From Rhexocercosporidium sp. MPI-PUGE-AT-0058 (taxonomy: Eukaryota; Ascomycota; Leotiomycetes; Helotiales): a stretch of 64,000 nt of DNA. Of the stretch, positions 12,689 to 23,754 are shown one piece after another; positions within the stretch are counted from its first letter, which is position 1; every line of letters starts with the position of its first letter. A program made the translations under genes and the position numbers. Location of the stretch: contig JAGTJL010000003.1 in the NCBI GenBank assembly GCA_020746875.1, positions 186,001-250,000 on the forward strand, read 5' to 3'. The notes beneath the pieces were generated by a model. The model searched no databases. It had not been told where the DNA came from and saw nothing but the letters and a program-made list of their open reading frames with translations.

Positions 12689-15295
12689 TTACAGCGGTGG
12701 TAAGTTCTCCCTACAAATCGGGCACTGCAACCGAAATCTCATCCATCCTTCCAAGCAAGCACTATGGAAAATGTGCTTGCAAGGCGTGACCATATATTGT
12801 CTTCTAGCCAACATTTCCACGACACTTCCAGCTGTACCAGATGTAGATACTCCAGCAGCCACCACGGGTACTTCGAGTAGTTGCATACAGATAGCACAAT
12901 CTACACTCCTTGTATTGCCGTCTTTCTTGCTTCCACTCCCCATATCCTCGCTTGTTCGAACTCTGTCTAATGTTGGCGATCCAGGGGCCTTGACAAGACC
13001 TATCGGTAGCCCACCAGATTCCACATTGTCCTCGCTTAATATTGGATGATAATTCCATCCCTCTTCGTACCAACTCTTTGGCAGAGCCCATCTGGGACCT
13101 AGAATCTCCTGGGCCGCTAAAAGTAAAATTTGAACCCACACCCAGCTCGCCAAAGCACAAAATGCTTTCCAGTCCGTTTCTGCAAAGAGGATATTGTCTT
13201 CTCTCAGGTAGAAATAAGCGAATGGTAAAAGGCGCAACATCGATTGGCCTATAACAAATTTCCATAGGAGAGCTTTGCGGCAGTTCCGGATCACATTGCG
13301 ACGAATTTGAGGTAGCCAGAAGGAGAGGTAGGTAAATGATACGATATGGATGTAGCCAGTTCGGAAGGGTATAGACCACGAGATGGCTGAGAGCGAGAGA
13401 AATAGGATGAATGTGAGAGACAGAACAAATTTAATATATGCAGCCCCGAAACTGGAAGTGGCTCGTGGGATTTGAGGAGCTGCTGGTCGATTTGTTGTTG
13501 GGAGGAGAGGTGTTGCTGTAGCTGCACTCGTTCCCTCTTCTATCTCAACATTAAAATCCTGATCGGACGGGACGATGATAGGTTCCTCGACTGGACGCGG
13601 CGGAGTGGGAGTTGCTCGAGGTTGTGAAGCAACTTCTACACCTACAGCCGTGATAATTGGTGTTACAGCTGGAGCTGCTCCATGAGTATGGACTGGCCTG
13701 GGGATCGGGGTTGGTCTCGAAGCAGCTTCGGCTGCCAGCTGTGCTCGGAGTGCCTCCCTTCTTTCGGGTTCTTGAACACTGTATACTGCTGATATGAATC
13801 TCACTCCGAGCGCCACAGACATCAACGCACTGAATGACGTCAGAAGTGCTGAAGGGAAGAGGTTTGGAGCAGTTGCGCTCAGAAGCGATAAGCTAGAGAA
13901 AAGCAAAGCATCTGCCATTAGCATCATAGCAATTGTATAAAGGCTGACCCGGCCAACCGTTGACGGAGTAGATGCTTCTTTCGATTGCGCTTTCAAGAGC
14001 AATATCTGTCCGAACACCACAGCCGCAAAAGCACGCAGCCATTTCTGGATATCTTGCAGGAACATCTCATGTTTCTTGCCGTTGAGATGAGTCCCATCGG
14101 CTGGCACAAAGCTTGGAGGTCCCTTTGACTCGAGCATGAAGCCACAATCGGGAGAAAATATTACAGTCGACATCTTCAAACTGGGAACCACTGGAATTGG
14201 GGCACCGTTCGGGAACCGAAGCTCTTGCTCAATAGCGTTTATCACGCCTGTAGGATCAAGTTGAGACCCCAGAGATGTCGAAGACAAGCTCATTGGGTAG
14301 ACTTGAACATATACCACGTATTCACAGTGCGGGACTGGCATCGTAGCATCGCCTGGGCTATCAGGGCTAGATGACCAAGGATTGCTAAGATCGATCCAGA
14401 CAGACTTCTCCAAACTCTCGACTTCTCTCTCCAATGTCACATTGAGAAGCCTTTGGCTAGACTTAAACTGCTCCGAGTTCATGGTAAGGTGAGGCAGGCC
14501 AAATATCCCGGAGAACTTCTCACTCGTACTTGTCAGAAGCAATACTCCTTGTTTTGGCCAGTGGACTCCATGAAGCCTCATATCCCATCCATCGCCAGTA
14601 CTGCTCTCATCCTGGATAGTCAAAGTAGCAGCTACCTCCCTCGCAACAGTTCCAGACTCGATGGGTAGCTTTGGGTCTCTGGAAGTGTCCGGATACACGT
14701 TTACCGCTCCAGTATCACTTTCCTCTAGTCGAAGCATCATCTTTCCCTCGGTACCTGTTATATTCCGAGTCCAGTATTCCACATCGCGAAAAGCCCAGTC
14801 AACAACCGGCGAGGTCTCCGTCAGATTCAATGATCTTGTCCTCGGAACCCCGTTGAGATCGGCTGTGTTTCTAACCCACTTGCCCTGAACGATCCCAGTA
14901 ACGTTCTGGTAGACTTCGCTGATGGGTCCATTGTCCGTATCCTTAGGCCAACTGCCCAGCTTTGCCTCCTCAGTAAACTCCTGACTCTTCGTCTTGAACG
15001 CATCTACCCTCTCCCAAGCATAATCGTCGTTTTCCCGGAATCCTGTCAGATTCAAGTATCGTGCCGCCTCGTATCGCGATTTGTCCGCAGTCTTGGGAGA
15101 GAAGTCCTGCCACTTCGTACGGTTGAGGACATTGAGGGCATGACGAAATCGATCAATTCGGTCGGCAGCATAGTCGTGCGGGGACTGAAAGCCTGCGGGT
15201 GCGCCTTGGTCTGGAGATGTGTAGAGGAAGAACAGGAGGATCACGATGAGCACAAAACGAGCGTATTCCTGGGGTGGAGGCTGCTGTGTTGGCAT
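12689..15295 (-). CDS. dscA: Dsc1/Tul1 transmembrane RING-H2 E3 ubiquitin ligase
   Basis: Catalytic subunit of the Golgi/endosomal Dsc ubiquitin ligase, which in fungi drives SREBP cleavage and degrades orphan membrane proteins. One exon, 868 aa. An N-terminal hydrophobic segment (about 11-25) is followed by a large lumenal region with several N-glycosylation sequons (NRT, NLT, NVT, NIT). Several membrane segments occupy roughly residues 410-780, interrupted by a Pro/Thr-rich loop. The C-terminus is a RING-H2 finger (about 800-862): CAIC, then CKHIFHSAC, then CPIC. The C-terminal RING after a multi-spanning region is the Tul1/Dsc1 arrangement. The gene faces RCF1 tail to tail at 197 bp. Confidence 0.92.
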   Translation of the reverse strand: MPTQQPPPQEYARFVLIVILLFFLYTSPDQGAPAGFQSPHDYAADRIDRFRHALNVLNRTKWQDFSPKTADKSRYEAARYLNLTGFRENDDYAWERVDAFKTKSQEFTEEAKLGSWPKDTDNGPISEVYQNVTGIVQGKWVRNTADLNGVPRTRSLNLTETSPVVDWAFRDVEYWTRNITGTEGKMMLRLEESDTGAVNVYPDTSRDPKLPIESGTVAREVAATLTIQDESSTGDGWDMRLHGVHWPKQGVLLLTSTSEKFSGIFGLPHLTMNSEQFKSSQRLLNVTLEREVESLEKSVWIDLSNPWSSSPDSPGDATMPVPHCEYVVYVQVYPMSLSSTSLGSQLDPTGVINAIEQELRFPNGAPIPVVPSLKMSTVIFSPDCGFMLESKGPPSFVPADGTHLNGKKHEMFLQDIQKWLRAFAAVVFGQILLLKAQSKEASTPSTVGRVSLYTIAMMLMADALLFSSLSLLSATAPNLFPSALLTSFSALMSVALGVRFISAVYSVQEPERREALRAQLAAEAASRPTPIPRPVHTHGAAPAVTPIITAVGVEVASQPRATPTPPRPVEEPIIVPSDQDFNVEIEEGTSAATATPLLPTTNRPAAPQIPRATSSFGAAYIKFVLSLTFILFLSLSAISWSIPFRTGYIHIVSFTYLSFWLPQIRRNVIRNCRKALLWKFVIGQSMLRLLPFAYFYLREDNILFAETDWKAFCALASWVWVQILLLAAQEILGPRWALPKSWYEEGWNYHPILSEDNVESGGLPIGLVKAPGSPTLDRVRTSEDMGSGSKKDGNTRSVDCAICMQLLEVPVVAAGVSTSGTAGSVVEMLARRQYMVTPCKHIFHSACLEGWMRFRLQCPICRENLPPL

Positions 15296-15677
15296 TATGA
15301 CGACGCAACAACCAGTGGAAGCCTCATCGTAAATATGCTATAACGGCGGACTATGGTGTTCGCGTAGCTTGTGGAGTGAAAATGGGATGTGAGAGGGTGG
15401 GTAGCAAGGCAAAAACAAGACAAGCAAGTCAACATTGAAGACTGTTGGAGCTCGGAGATTTCATAGACCTACCCCACTATTTTGCTCTGCCCACACCTCC
15501 CCCTTCCCTTTCAAAACAGTTCTATCGAGTAATTGTAAACACCTGAATATGGATGGTCTGGCAATCTTTTCACTATTAACTTTTCGCTATCACATAGGTT
15601 TCTCTATACTAGCATTTCGTCGATTCCCAAAAATCTCCATCTGTTTAGTACCCCAAGTTTTCTACTTAATCAAAACC
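15296..15677. other. Short intergenic, DSC1 promoter and GH31 3' side
   Basis: 382 bp between the DSC1 start and the alpha-xylosidase stop. No coding signal is seen; it should contain the DSC1 promoter. Confidence 0.5.
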
Positions 15678-18156
15678 TCAGTCCTGTGTCTTATGCTTGA
15701 TTGTACTCCTCCCATTCTTCGTTACATGCCATGCTCCCTTCAAGAAGTCCTGATCATCTAAGTGTCCCTCCTCGCCGATTCTCAAAACACCAACTTCCTC
15801 CCCTTCAGAATCTATGATCGAGGTCGTAGCCCCTGGACTCGTCTGATACAAGCACACCTCGACACCCTGCGAGTAATCATACACTGTCCTGGTCTCATGC
15901 CACTTACCTAGTACCAGAATAGTATTCTCACGAACATACAAAGGTAAGGTGTCGAACTTATGGTGCTCCTTGAACCAGCCTGGTCCTTCCTTTGTCTTGT
16001 TCGTGAAGAAATTCGTCCATTTCCCCTTCGGCAAGTAGAACTCCACATCGCCCGACTCCTCAAAGATTGGAGCTACGAGCAAACTATCTCCAAACATAAA
16101 CTGGCGGTCCAAGTACCAGGATGTAGGATCATCTGGGAACTCGAGACACATAGCTCTGAGTGAAAGTGGGATGCCAAGCTCAACAGCTTTCTGTGCTTGC
16201 GTGAAGATATATGGCATGAGACGTGCTTTCAGTGCAGTCCATTTCGATAATGTCTTCGAGCAACCCTGATCGCTTGAATCATCATCGTCGACTGTCCATG
16301 GGACACGGAAAGAGTTGCTGCCGTGGAGGCGACTGTGTGAGCACAGCAAACCGAAGGCCACCCAGCGCTTGTAGATCCATGGAGGAGGGGATCCCTCGAA
16401 TCCTCCGATGTCTACGGACCAGAATGAGAAGCCGCAGAGACCGAGGGAAAGACCACCACGGACTGACTCAGCCATTGCTTCAGCCGTAGATTCGCAGTCA
16501 CCGCCCCACTGGAGTGGGAAGCGCTGTGTGCCTGCTGTGGCGGTACGTGCGAACAACACAGCTTCATTTTCGCCAAAGCGGTCTTGAATGGCTTCATAGA
16601 CGACTTTGTTATAAATGAACGCATAGTAGTTGTGCATTTTCCTTGGATCGAGAGAAGAGTCGAACCATTCGACATCCAGTGTAGGAATGCGTTCACCAAA
16701 GTCCGTTTTGATTGCGTCGACTCCCTTGTCGAAGAGTCCTTCCAGACAACTGACATACCATGCACAGGCTTCGGGATTGGTAAAATCAACGATACCCATG
16801 CCGGTCTGCCAGAGATCCCATTGGAAGATATCGCCATTCTTGCGGCGGAGGAGGTAGCCTTTGCTAGCTGCATGTTTGAAAACCGGGGAAGCTTGGCCGA
16901 GGTATGGATTTACCCATACGCAGACCTTCTTGACGAGTCCTGTGAAGTATCAATTAAGTACTAGGAGGAACGAAACCGGCTTGGGTCACTTACCAGAAGC
17001 TTTAAGCCGTGCAATCTGGGCTTTGGGATCAGGAAACATTTTTGAATCGAACACAAAATCACACCAATGGAATGCCCGAAGCCAGAAACAATCGAAATGG
17101 AAGACTTCGACTGGGATATCTCTCGCTTTCATGCCTTCGAGAAATGAGTTCACAGTCGTCTCATCGTAGTTGGTTGTGAAGCTGGTGCTCAACCAGAGAC
17201 CGTAACTCCAACTTGGGACTCTACCCGGCTTGCCAGTGAGGATGGAGTACTTGGTCAAGACCTCTTTCGGCGTTGGGCCGTAGATTATGTACCTATTCGA
17301 TCAGTATATACCTAGAGCCAGTTCAAGTGTGAACTCACCACTTCAACCTCTGCCCTTCAACGCTCGTCTGAACACGACAACATCTCTCACTACCAACCTC
17401 AAGCTCCACTTTATCAGGAGTATCAATGAATATGCCATATCCTCTAGAACTCATCCAGAATGGGACATTCTTATACGCTTGGTCACTGCTCGTCCCTCCA
17501 TCCGCATTCCAAAGCGTGACCGTCTGACCAACCTTATTAAAGGCACCAAACCTCTCTCCGAGACCATGAACAGACTCACCCACAGAAAGCGTGCTTTGCG
17601 TGAAGATGTAATGTTGGAACTTTGACATATCGCCCGTCTGCAGCCCATTACCTGGGCCAGGACTGTATGCGAAGCCTACGCTGCGATTGAGCAGCGAAGT
17701 GAGCTCTTTCGAGCCATCGGTTGCGTGAAACCGAATCTCAAAATCATGGTTGCCGGTTTTGACTGTGGCTGAAACTGATCCTGATTTGAGGGTCGTGGAG
17801 GATGGTGTCTTGGTGATCGCAGGGTCGCATTCTTCCGGTTTACCTTTAGGGTAGAGGTCAAAGTGAGGACCCGGATTGAGAGCGCCGAGCCAATGTGTGG
17901 TTTCGACGGAGATTACACCATCGAAGGGGGCTCGGATATCCTACTAGAATTAGCACAAGAAAGGTTAGGCTAGAGGTCTTCTTACGATTGTGAGAGTTGG
18001 GAGGTTCAGCGAGTCTGATCGCTGGAGAACTCTCTTTGTTGGACATAGAAGACTCAGAGCATTACCAGCAGGGTGCTCTTGGATTGAGTAGACTTCCTCT
18101 GCGTATTCAGGGCGCTTGTCGTCTGCTACCATCCACATCCCATCGCGGAACTTCAT
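15678..18156 (-). CDS. GH31 alpha-xylosidase (YicI-like)
   Basis: Glycoside hydrolase family 31 enzyme, expected to release alpha-xylose from xyloglucan oligosaccharides. Exons 18156-17986, 17940-17339, 17292-16994 and 16939-15678 (introns 44, 46 and 54 nt) give 777 aa, close to bacterial YicI (about 770). It starts MKFRDGMWM. The N-terminal beta-sandwich includes GLGERFGAFNK, then the (beta/alpha)8 barrel with FHFDCFWLR. The nucleophile is D437 in IKTDFGERIP; the KTDFGE form is typical of alpha-xylosidases rather than alpha-glucosidases. The acid/base is D505 in LQWGGDC. No signal peptide is seen, so it is probably cytosolic, acting on imported oligosaccharides. All intron phases agree with the homologous frame. 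Confidence 0.92.
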
Positions 18157-19742
18157 GGTTGCGGTTGTAGGAATTGATTTATTGATGAATTTCCACTTGA
18201 AGCAGTCTAAAGAAGGGGAAACCAAGAGGGGAGCAACAGTAATCACACCTTCTTTCTTGTCAACAAGGATTTGTTGGAAACATTTAATTCCGAGAAAGAA
18301 AAGACTCTTGTAATCACGATAGCAGGAATGTTTCTAGCTATCGGGTGAAGAATTGTTCCGTATCGCTGGAGCTATCGTTCAAAAAAGTATGCAATGACGA
18401 TGAATCAGGGTGCAGCTGTGTATTCTGCCTGAATGTGAATGAGGGGTTGTGATCGGAGGTGCGTTTGCTATCTGCACGTATCATGACCCTGGGAAAGGCG
18501 GGAATGCACTCGTATGACCGCGGAGGTGGTGTGATGCGGAGGATTTGCATGAGGGTTCTCGGCGGCAACCGAATTGATGATGATTGGGTTCATTTGATCG
18601 TCGGTCTGATTTGTGTAAGTAGACGAGCATCGCATAATCTTCGACTCGCTATTGACTCTAATTGATCTGATGATTGTATCAGTTGTAATACATGGGGGTT
18701 TCAACGTATAGATACAGATCTGGGGGCGATGCTGTGCTTGATACTTAGATCTAGGGGAATTGGAGTTACTGATAAGTTTTTGGGGACATGGAACGCTGAA
18801 ATAAGAGGATCGCCAGCTGTCCGTACGCTAAGATTAGCGACTCAACCCCCGAAACTGTCAACGCAGATCGTCAGGTTCATTCCGAGCGAGATCCTTGCCA
18901 GCTGGCCTCCTGCACTTGGCAGATGGAACGAATTCTCTTGTGTCCCTTTCCATCGTCGAGATGAATTATGGAACGGGAATTTTTAAACTTTTAAGAGCAA
19001 GGAAGATTGGGAAAAGGCAGCATCATGAATGCCTTGAAACAGCTCATTCTTCCGAGCTATGTAAGAGACTGTTCATTATTATCAAAGCTATGCATATATC
19101 CACGATTGATGTTCTGGCTTTTGCTTCTGCGGAATTTGTCTCGGGACAGGCATTGTTTGTTGATTTCCTCTCGGCTGGGTATAGGAACGTGGGTCCAACA
19201 CTATTTCCGTAAGGGAGCTGACACGGTTACCCTAAGCTCTTTGATGATACGATATAGTTGCTGGCTGATGTCTCTAGGTGAGGGATCATTGCTGGAAACT
19301 GATGGATTACTCACAGCTACCACTGAAATTCAGAGCCAATCGCCCTCTCTTTGGTCGTTGCCGAGCTATTCCCAAGATATTTGCATTCCTGTATGAGAAC
19401 TTCAATCAGGGCTCCTCGGAAAGCTACCTACATTACAGCTCCTCGGATCCAAACACTTGAAAGTTACTTACTTCGGAATAAAGTGTCTCGATGTGGTAAA
19501 TAAATAGCATCAAGCATCCCTCCACATCTCGTGCCTGTCTACTGTAGCATGCCTCAGAATCACAGATCGTACATGCCACCTTCAAAGATAGTTCAATGAT
19601 GCTGATACTGGTGTAGGATCAAAGTCTGCCTTTAAGTGCAAGTCATTTCACCATATTAAGCGAGATGACTGGAGTGTTAAGAAAGGCCATCTTTATGAAT
19701 AGCGCAACAACTCAATAGAAAGTTTTGAAACTCATCAGATCA
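18157..19742. other. Intergenic region
   Basis: 1.6 kb between the alpha-xylosidase start and the 17beta-HSD-like SDR stop. Only short, unconvincing ORFs occur. The right part is AT-richer. The xylosidase promoter should lie at its left end. Confidence 0.5.
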
Positions 19743-20687
19743 TCACTCATCTAGATCTTTGCCTTTCATCGGCTGCAACGCAGCAATCAACCCCATCCTC
19801 CCAGCCCACTCCGGCAAAAGTCCCATACTGGCAGTCTGTACCGCATGCCAGAAGTATCCCACCACTACTGTCCTTCCACACCCGACTTTCTCCAAGGCGG
19901 ACCTTGCAAAGGTAATTGACGTCGGCCTGAACAGACTTGCTGCACGCTTATCCTGCCCACTCTGCGTATTACCCGACAACACAGTTAAGACCTCAACCTT
20001 CAGCCCCTCAGCCTGCATCTCCATACTCAAAGCATTTCCCCATGCGCTGAGATACCCTTTGGTTGCAGAATAGACGACCATGTACGGCATTCCTAGATGG
20101 GCGCCAGAGCCCGTGTTGAGAATCAGCGATGCTTCGTGCCCGCTCAAGTGTGGGAGAAGGGCATGCGTGAGGTGCGTGGTGAAGAGCAAGTTGACCGAGA
20201 CGAGGTCGTCAATTTCTTTCGTCGTGTTGTCCATGAGTACCGTGAAGTCTTTCTTCAAACTTGCTGTTCCGCCGACATTGTTGACAAGAACTGTTAACTT
20301 GATGTCTTTGATACTGGCAACAAGGTCGTGGATCGCTGCAGAGGACGTCTCTGTCGAAGCAGCTGCGTCGGCAATGAAAGTACGAAATTGAGCCTTGGGG
20401 AATGATGCAGAGAGAGTGGACTGGACTGTTGAGAGCTTGCTCTGATTTCGGCCGTGCAAGATGATGTTGAAGCCTTTGGAACAGAGTTCGTGTGCGATTG
20501 CTTGACCGATGCCATCACTACTACCGGTAACCAGAGCCCAGGCGTCGCCATTTTTGTTGTATGCTTCGATAGAACCAGACCGAAGGTAAGGGTAGAAAAA
20601 ACGTGATAGTTTGTAGATAATGGTCATGGTTGAAAGGGCACCAATGACCGCAAAAGGCGTCAGTCCTTTCTCGGTTTGCGACAACAT
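19743..20687 (-). CDS. Short-chain dehydrogenase, 17beta-HSD/3-ketoacyl-reductase-like
   Basis: Single-exon 314-aa SDR of the membrane-associated 17beta-hydroxysteroid dehydrogenase type 12 / very-long-chain 3-oxoacyl-CoA reductase branch. A hydrophobic N-terminus (about 10-35) is followed by the NADPH motif TGSSDGIG (54-61), NNVGG (136-140), catalytic Ser in NTGSGAH (S194) and YSATK (Y206, K210). Its length fits the family. The canonical fungal elongase reductase Ifa38 is longer at the C-terminus, so this is more likely a paralogue with a secondary substrate. It is divergent from the Zn2Cys6 gene (start codons about 900 bp apart), which makes that regulator a candidate controller. Confidence 0.87.
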   Translation of the reverse strand: MLSQTEKGLTPFAVIGALSTMTIIYKLSRFFYPYLRSGSIEAYNKNGDAWALVTGSSDGIGQAIAHELCSKGFNIILHGRNQSKLSTVQSTLSASFPKAQFRTFIADAAASTETSSAAIHDLVASIKDIKLTVLVNNVGGTASLKKDFTVLMDNTTKEIDDLVSVNLLFTTHLTHALLPHLSGHEASLILNTGSGAHLGMPYMVVYSATKGYLSAWGNALSMEMQAEGLKVEVLTVLSGNTQSGQDKRAASLFRPTSITFARSALEKVGCGRTVVVGYFWHAVQTASMGLLPEWAGRMGLIAALQPMKGKDLDE

Positions 20688-21584
20688 GATGGAGGTGTAT
20701 TAAGAGATGTGCTGTGCTAGGCAGGCCCGTGTCTATTTCTCCGTGGAGTTCTATAATCAAAACATAAAGAGCAAGCACAGCTGCTGAAGATTGCCTAATA
20801 TATAGAATGGGAGTCCCTTTGACGTGGTTTCTAAGATGGGTCCGGCTGGGTTCAACTGCCCACGCCGCACATTCGCGTCCCTTGATACCTAGAGAGGCGC
20901 ACCAAAAGCCACAAGCAGACAATCTGTATTCTCGGGTAAATACCAAGTACACGGGATAAATGAATGGACTGCTTTTGTTGCAATGCCTATAATTTTGTTA
21001 TGTTCTGAGACTAATTCAGCAAGGAGAGTTGGGCAGATCAATCCGATGAACAGGAATGCTTTCTTTATTCAGTGACCTGGAAATCGGGTGAACAGTTACC
21101 AGAAAAATTGAATTCAACAATGCAATCAATGACCCTGTAGAAGAGAGGGAGTGCGTCTGGAGGCGTTGGTGTGGCGGAATACTGCAGCATAGCTGTATTT
21201 GTTGTTGATTAAGCGAGCCAATTAGTCCCCGGTCACCACGATTGAATTGCCTATTAAGGAAGTCACGCCCTGAGGCTTGGGATTATTGGGCGTCGAATTT
21301 TGGTGCTTACGGCCTTAATTTTGGCGCCGACTTCAGTCAGAACGCCACCAAATCGATGGAGTTCTCGCACCGCATTCAACCTTGGCAGCCTTGACAACGA
21401 GCCCTCCTTTCTGCTGGTGAAGTATCTTAGCTCTGTATTAAGGTCTAGCTATTTTCTTCCAATTTAACTAGCCTAGGTGTGGCGAAGAACAAGGCTAGAG
21501 ACTGTTATGAAGCCGACTGGTTGGGTGCTGTGGTCCGCTTCTACTCCACGCGAGGCTTGGCCTACTTACAGATATCCGATCTAA
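20688..21584. other. Intergenic region between divergent SDR and Zn2Cys6 genes
   Basis: 897 bp holding both promoters. No gene is seen. A GGCGCC palindrome occurs near 21324. I cannot assign a binding site for the adjacent regulator. Confidence 0.5.
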
Positions 21585-23189
21585 ATGGCAACCAGCAAGA
21601 TGCACATGGGCGGCAGGCATTCAAGAGCCTGCCTCAATTGTCGGATTCGACGAATAAAGGTACCTCTCATCATATTCACGTTCTACAGTTTCTCGCTCAT
21701 CAAAAGTCCTTGGTAGTGTGATTTTGAACTGCCAGCTTGCTCACAATGTTTACGAGCAAGAAAGACATGCTCAGGCTATCGCGATGAACAGGCTCTCATG
21801 TTTCGAGATGGAGGTAAGAAAATCGCACAAGGAGTCAAGGGATCAAATCAATTGCCGAATGAGATGCTTGACCATGACCAACGACAGTCTTCAAGCTCTG
21901 GAGAAGTTGGCTCGGCACAGTTCCCCAAAGCGACTCCCAGCGCAGAATACTCAACCGCGCCATCTCCTCTGGGACAGCCATCCATCTCATCTTTGAGTTT
22001 AGATAAAGGAATTGAGTTCTTCTACGACAACTACATAACTTTTATCTCCAGCACCGCGACAGGTCGGGCAGCTCTCCCAACATCTCCAGCTTGGAACTTC
22101 CTCTTCACAAATCCAGCATATTCTAGTGCATGCTCTGCTGCAGGATATGCAGGTCTTTCAAACGTCACGGGAGACTCAGGTCACATGGTTGCAGCACGAA
22201 AGCAATACGCTTTGAGTTTACAAAGTATTGAAAGCACCTTGCAGGACAAGTCAAGTCTTGCAATGTCCTTTGAATCGGTCTTGATTCTGACCGTTTTTGA
22301 GATTGTCAATGCTGGGTCGTGGGGTGTGCATGTCCAAGGTGCTGCAGCCATTTGGAAGATGATGGCTGCTCACGATCAGGCCCCATCACCACGGACGCAG
22401 GTGTACAGTGTTTTTATAATTGTAAGTCTGACATGCAAACTTTTGGATCATTGTGAAATTGTAGCTGATGGGCAGTTCATGAAATGCCTCATATCAGAGG
22501 AACCATCTCCCCCTGGAATGGAGGTCTGGTCACAACAAGTTCAGAAACAGATGAGAAGCGATGACGCTGTCGCAGCTCCTCTAGCCTACACTGCTTCCCG
22601 TTTTGTGGATCTTTATGCATCAGTCAGAAGTGGAAGAACAGTTGACCCCAAAATCACCATCCACCAAGCTAAAACGCTGGACGCAGAGCTTGTCGAATGG
22701 GAACAGACTCTCCCTCCTCGGTGGCACTTTACTGAAGAGATCTCCGACAACGCTCTCTACGCTTTTCATAACAAAACCCATAAATACCACGACTTTTGGA
22801 TTGCTCGGATGCTCAGTAACTACCGCTGGGTTCGCATACTTATCAATAACCTCATTCTCCTTCACCTTCCAAGCTCGTCTTCTGATAGAATCTCCCCGAT
22901 GTCAACTATAACACGACTCTCGACCGATATTTGCCATAGTTTATCTTACTTCTTTGAACCTTGTATCATTGAAGAAGGGCAAATTGCCCCTTTTCCCGTC
23001 CTGGCGGGTTGTTTGGTAATTCTCTTTCCGTTGGCGGTGGTAGGTTGCGCGGTGGGGGTTCCAGACGAGATGCATAATTGGGCTATCGATCAGTTGGATA
23101 TGATCGGTGGGAGGATGGGAATAAGGAGTGCTACACGTCTCATTGGAGTTGTGAGTAAGTTAAGAAAGGAGTGGGCAGTGCATGGGTAG
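21585..23189 (+). CDS. Zn(II)2Cys6 transcription factor
   Basis: Nuclear fungal-type regulator. Exon 1 (21585-21659) encodes 25 residues ending CLNCRIRRIK. A 57-nt intron (21660-21716) cuts the zinc cluster just before its third cysteine. Exon 2 resumes CDFELPACSQCLRARKTC, completing C-x2-C-x6-C-x6-C-x2-C-x6-C. The remainder resembles the fungal-specific C-terminal domain (Fungal_trans_2/DUF3468), with GIEFFYDNYI and VHVQGAAAIWKMM. A second likely intron at 22422-22475 (GTAAGT to GGCAG, 54 nt) is in frame: splicing gives 497 aa and improves the family fit (VFII joined to FMKCLISEEP), retention gives 515 aa. The first intron contains an in-frame TAG, so it must be removed. Confidence 0.88.
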
Positions 23190-23754
23190 GTTGCCGAACA
23201 AAACCTTTAAACTGCAGCGTAGAACAGGAACGGGCCATAAGAAGGCATGAAAACTGCAAACTTGAAGGTTAGAAAGCAGGCCTACTCAATTTAAAATACA
23301 TGGGTTAGTGAAGATTGAGCTGCGGGGTTGTTCGATGAAAAGTAATTCCCCTGCTACTGAAAGCCAGCGCATATTTATAGTTCCCAGCCCGACCTTGAAC
23401 GTCGAGACGAATAAATAAGCGAGATTCTAAAAACATTCAGCATGTGAAAGCAATGAAAAAATATAATCTTCCCTGGTAAGGAACTATAACTAATTGTAAA
23501 TATTATGCCGATATCTTCAATGGCAATTCTGAATGAAATTCCGTCTGCTGTTACATTCTTGAGTAAGCCCAAAACGACTTAGATTACCAAGGGGACACCT
23601 ACCAGCACCTTAGTAGAACGTTATACTTCAGATTCGATGAAGCTTTCTTAAAAAGTAAGAGTATAAACGAGCTTAGGAGCTTTGAGTTGAATATAAATTG
23701 TCAATTCCTCGAGATAAGAGTAATACAATCATATGCAAACACACTACTAACATT
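23190..23754. other. Intergenic, convergent tails
   Basis: 565 bp of AT-rich DNA between the convergent stop codons of the Zn2Cys6 and ALDH-like genes. No coding signal; it should hold the two 3' UTRs. Confidence 0.5.
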
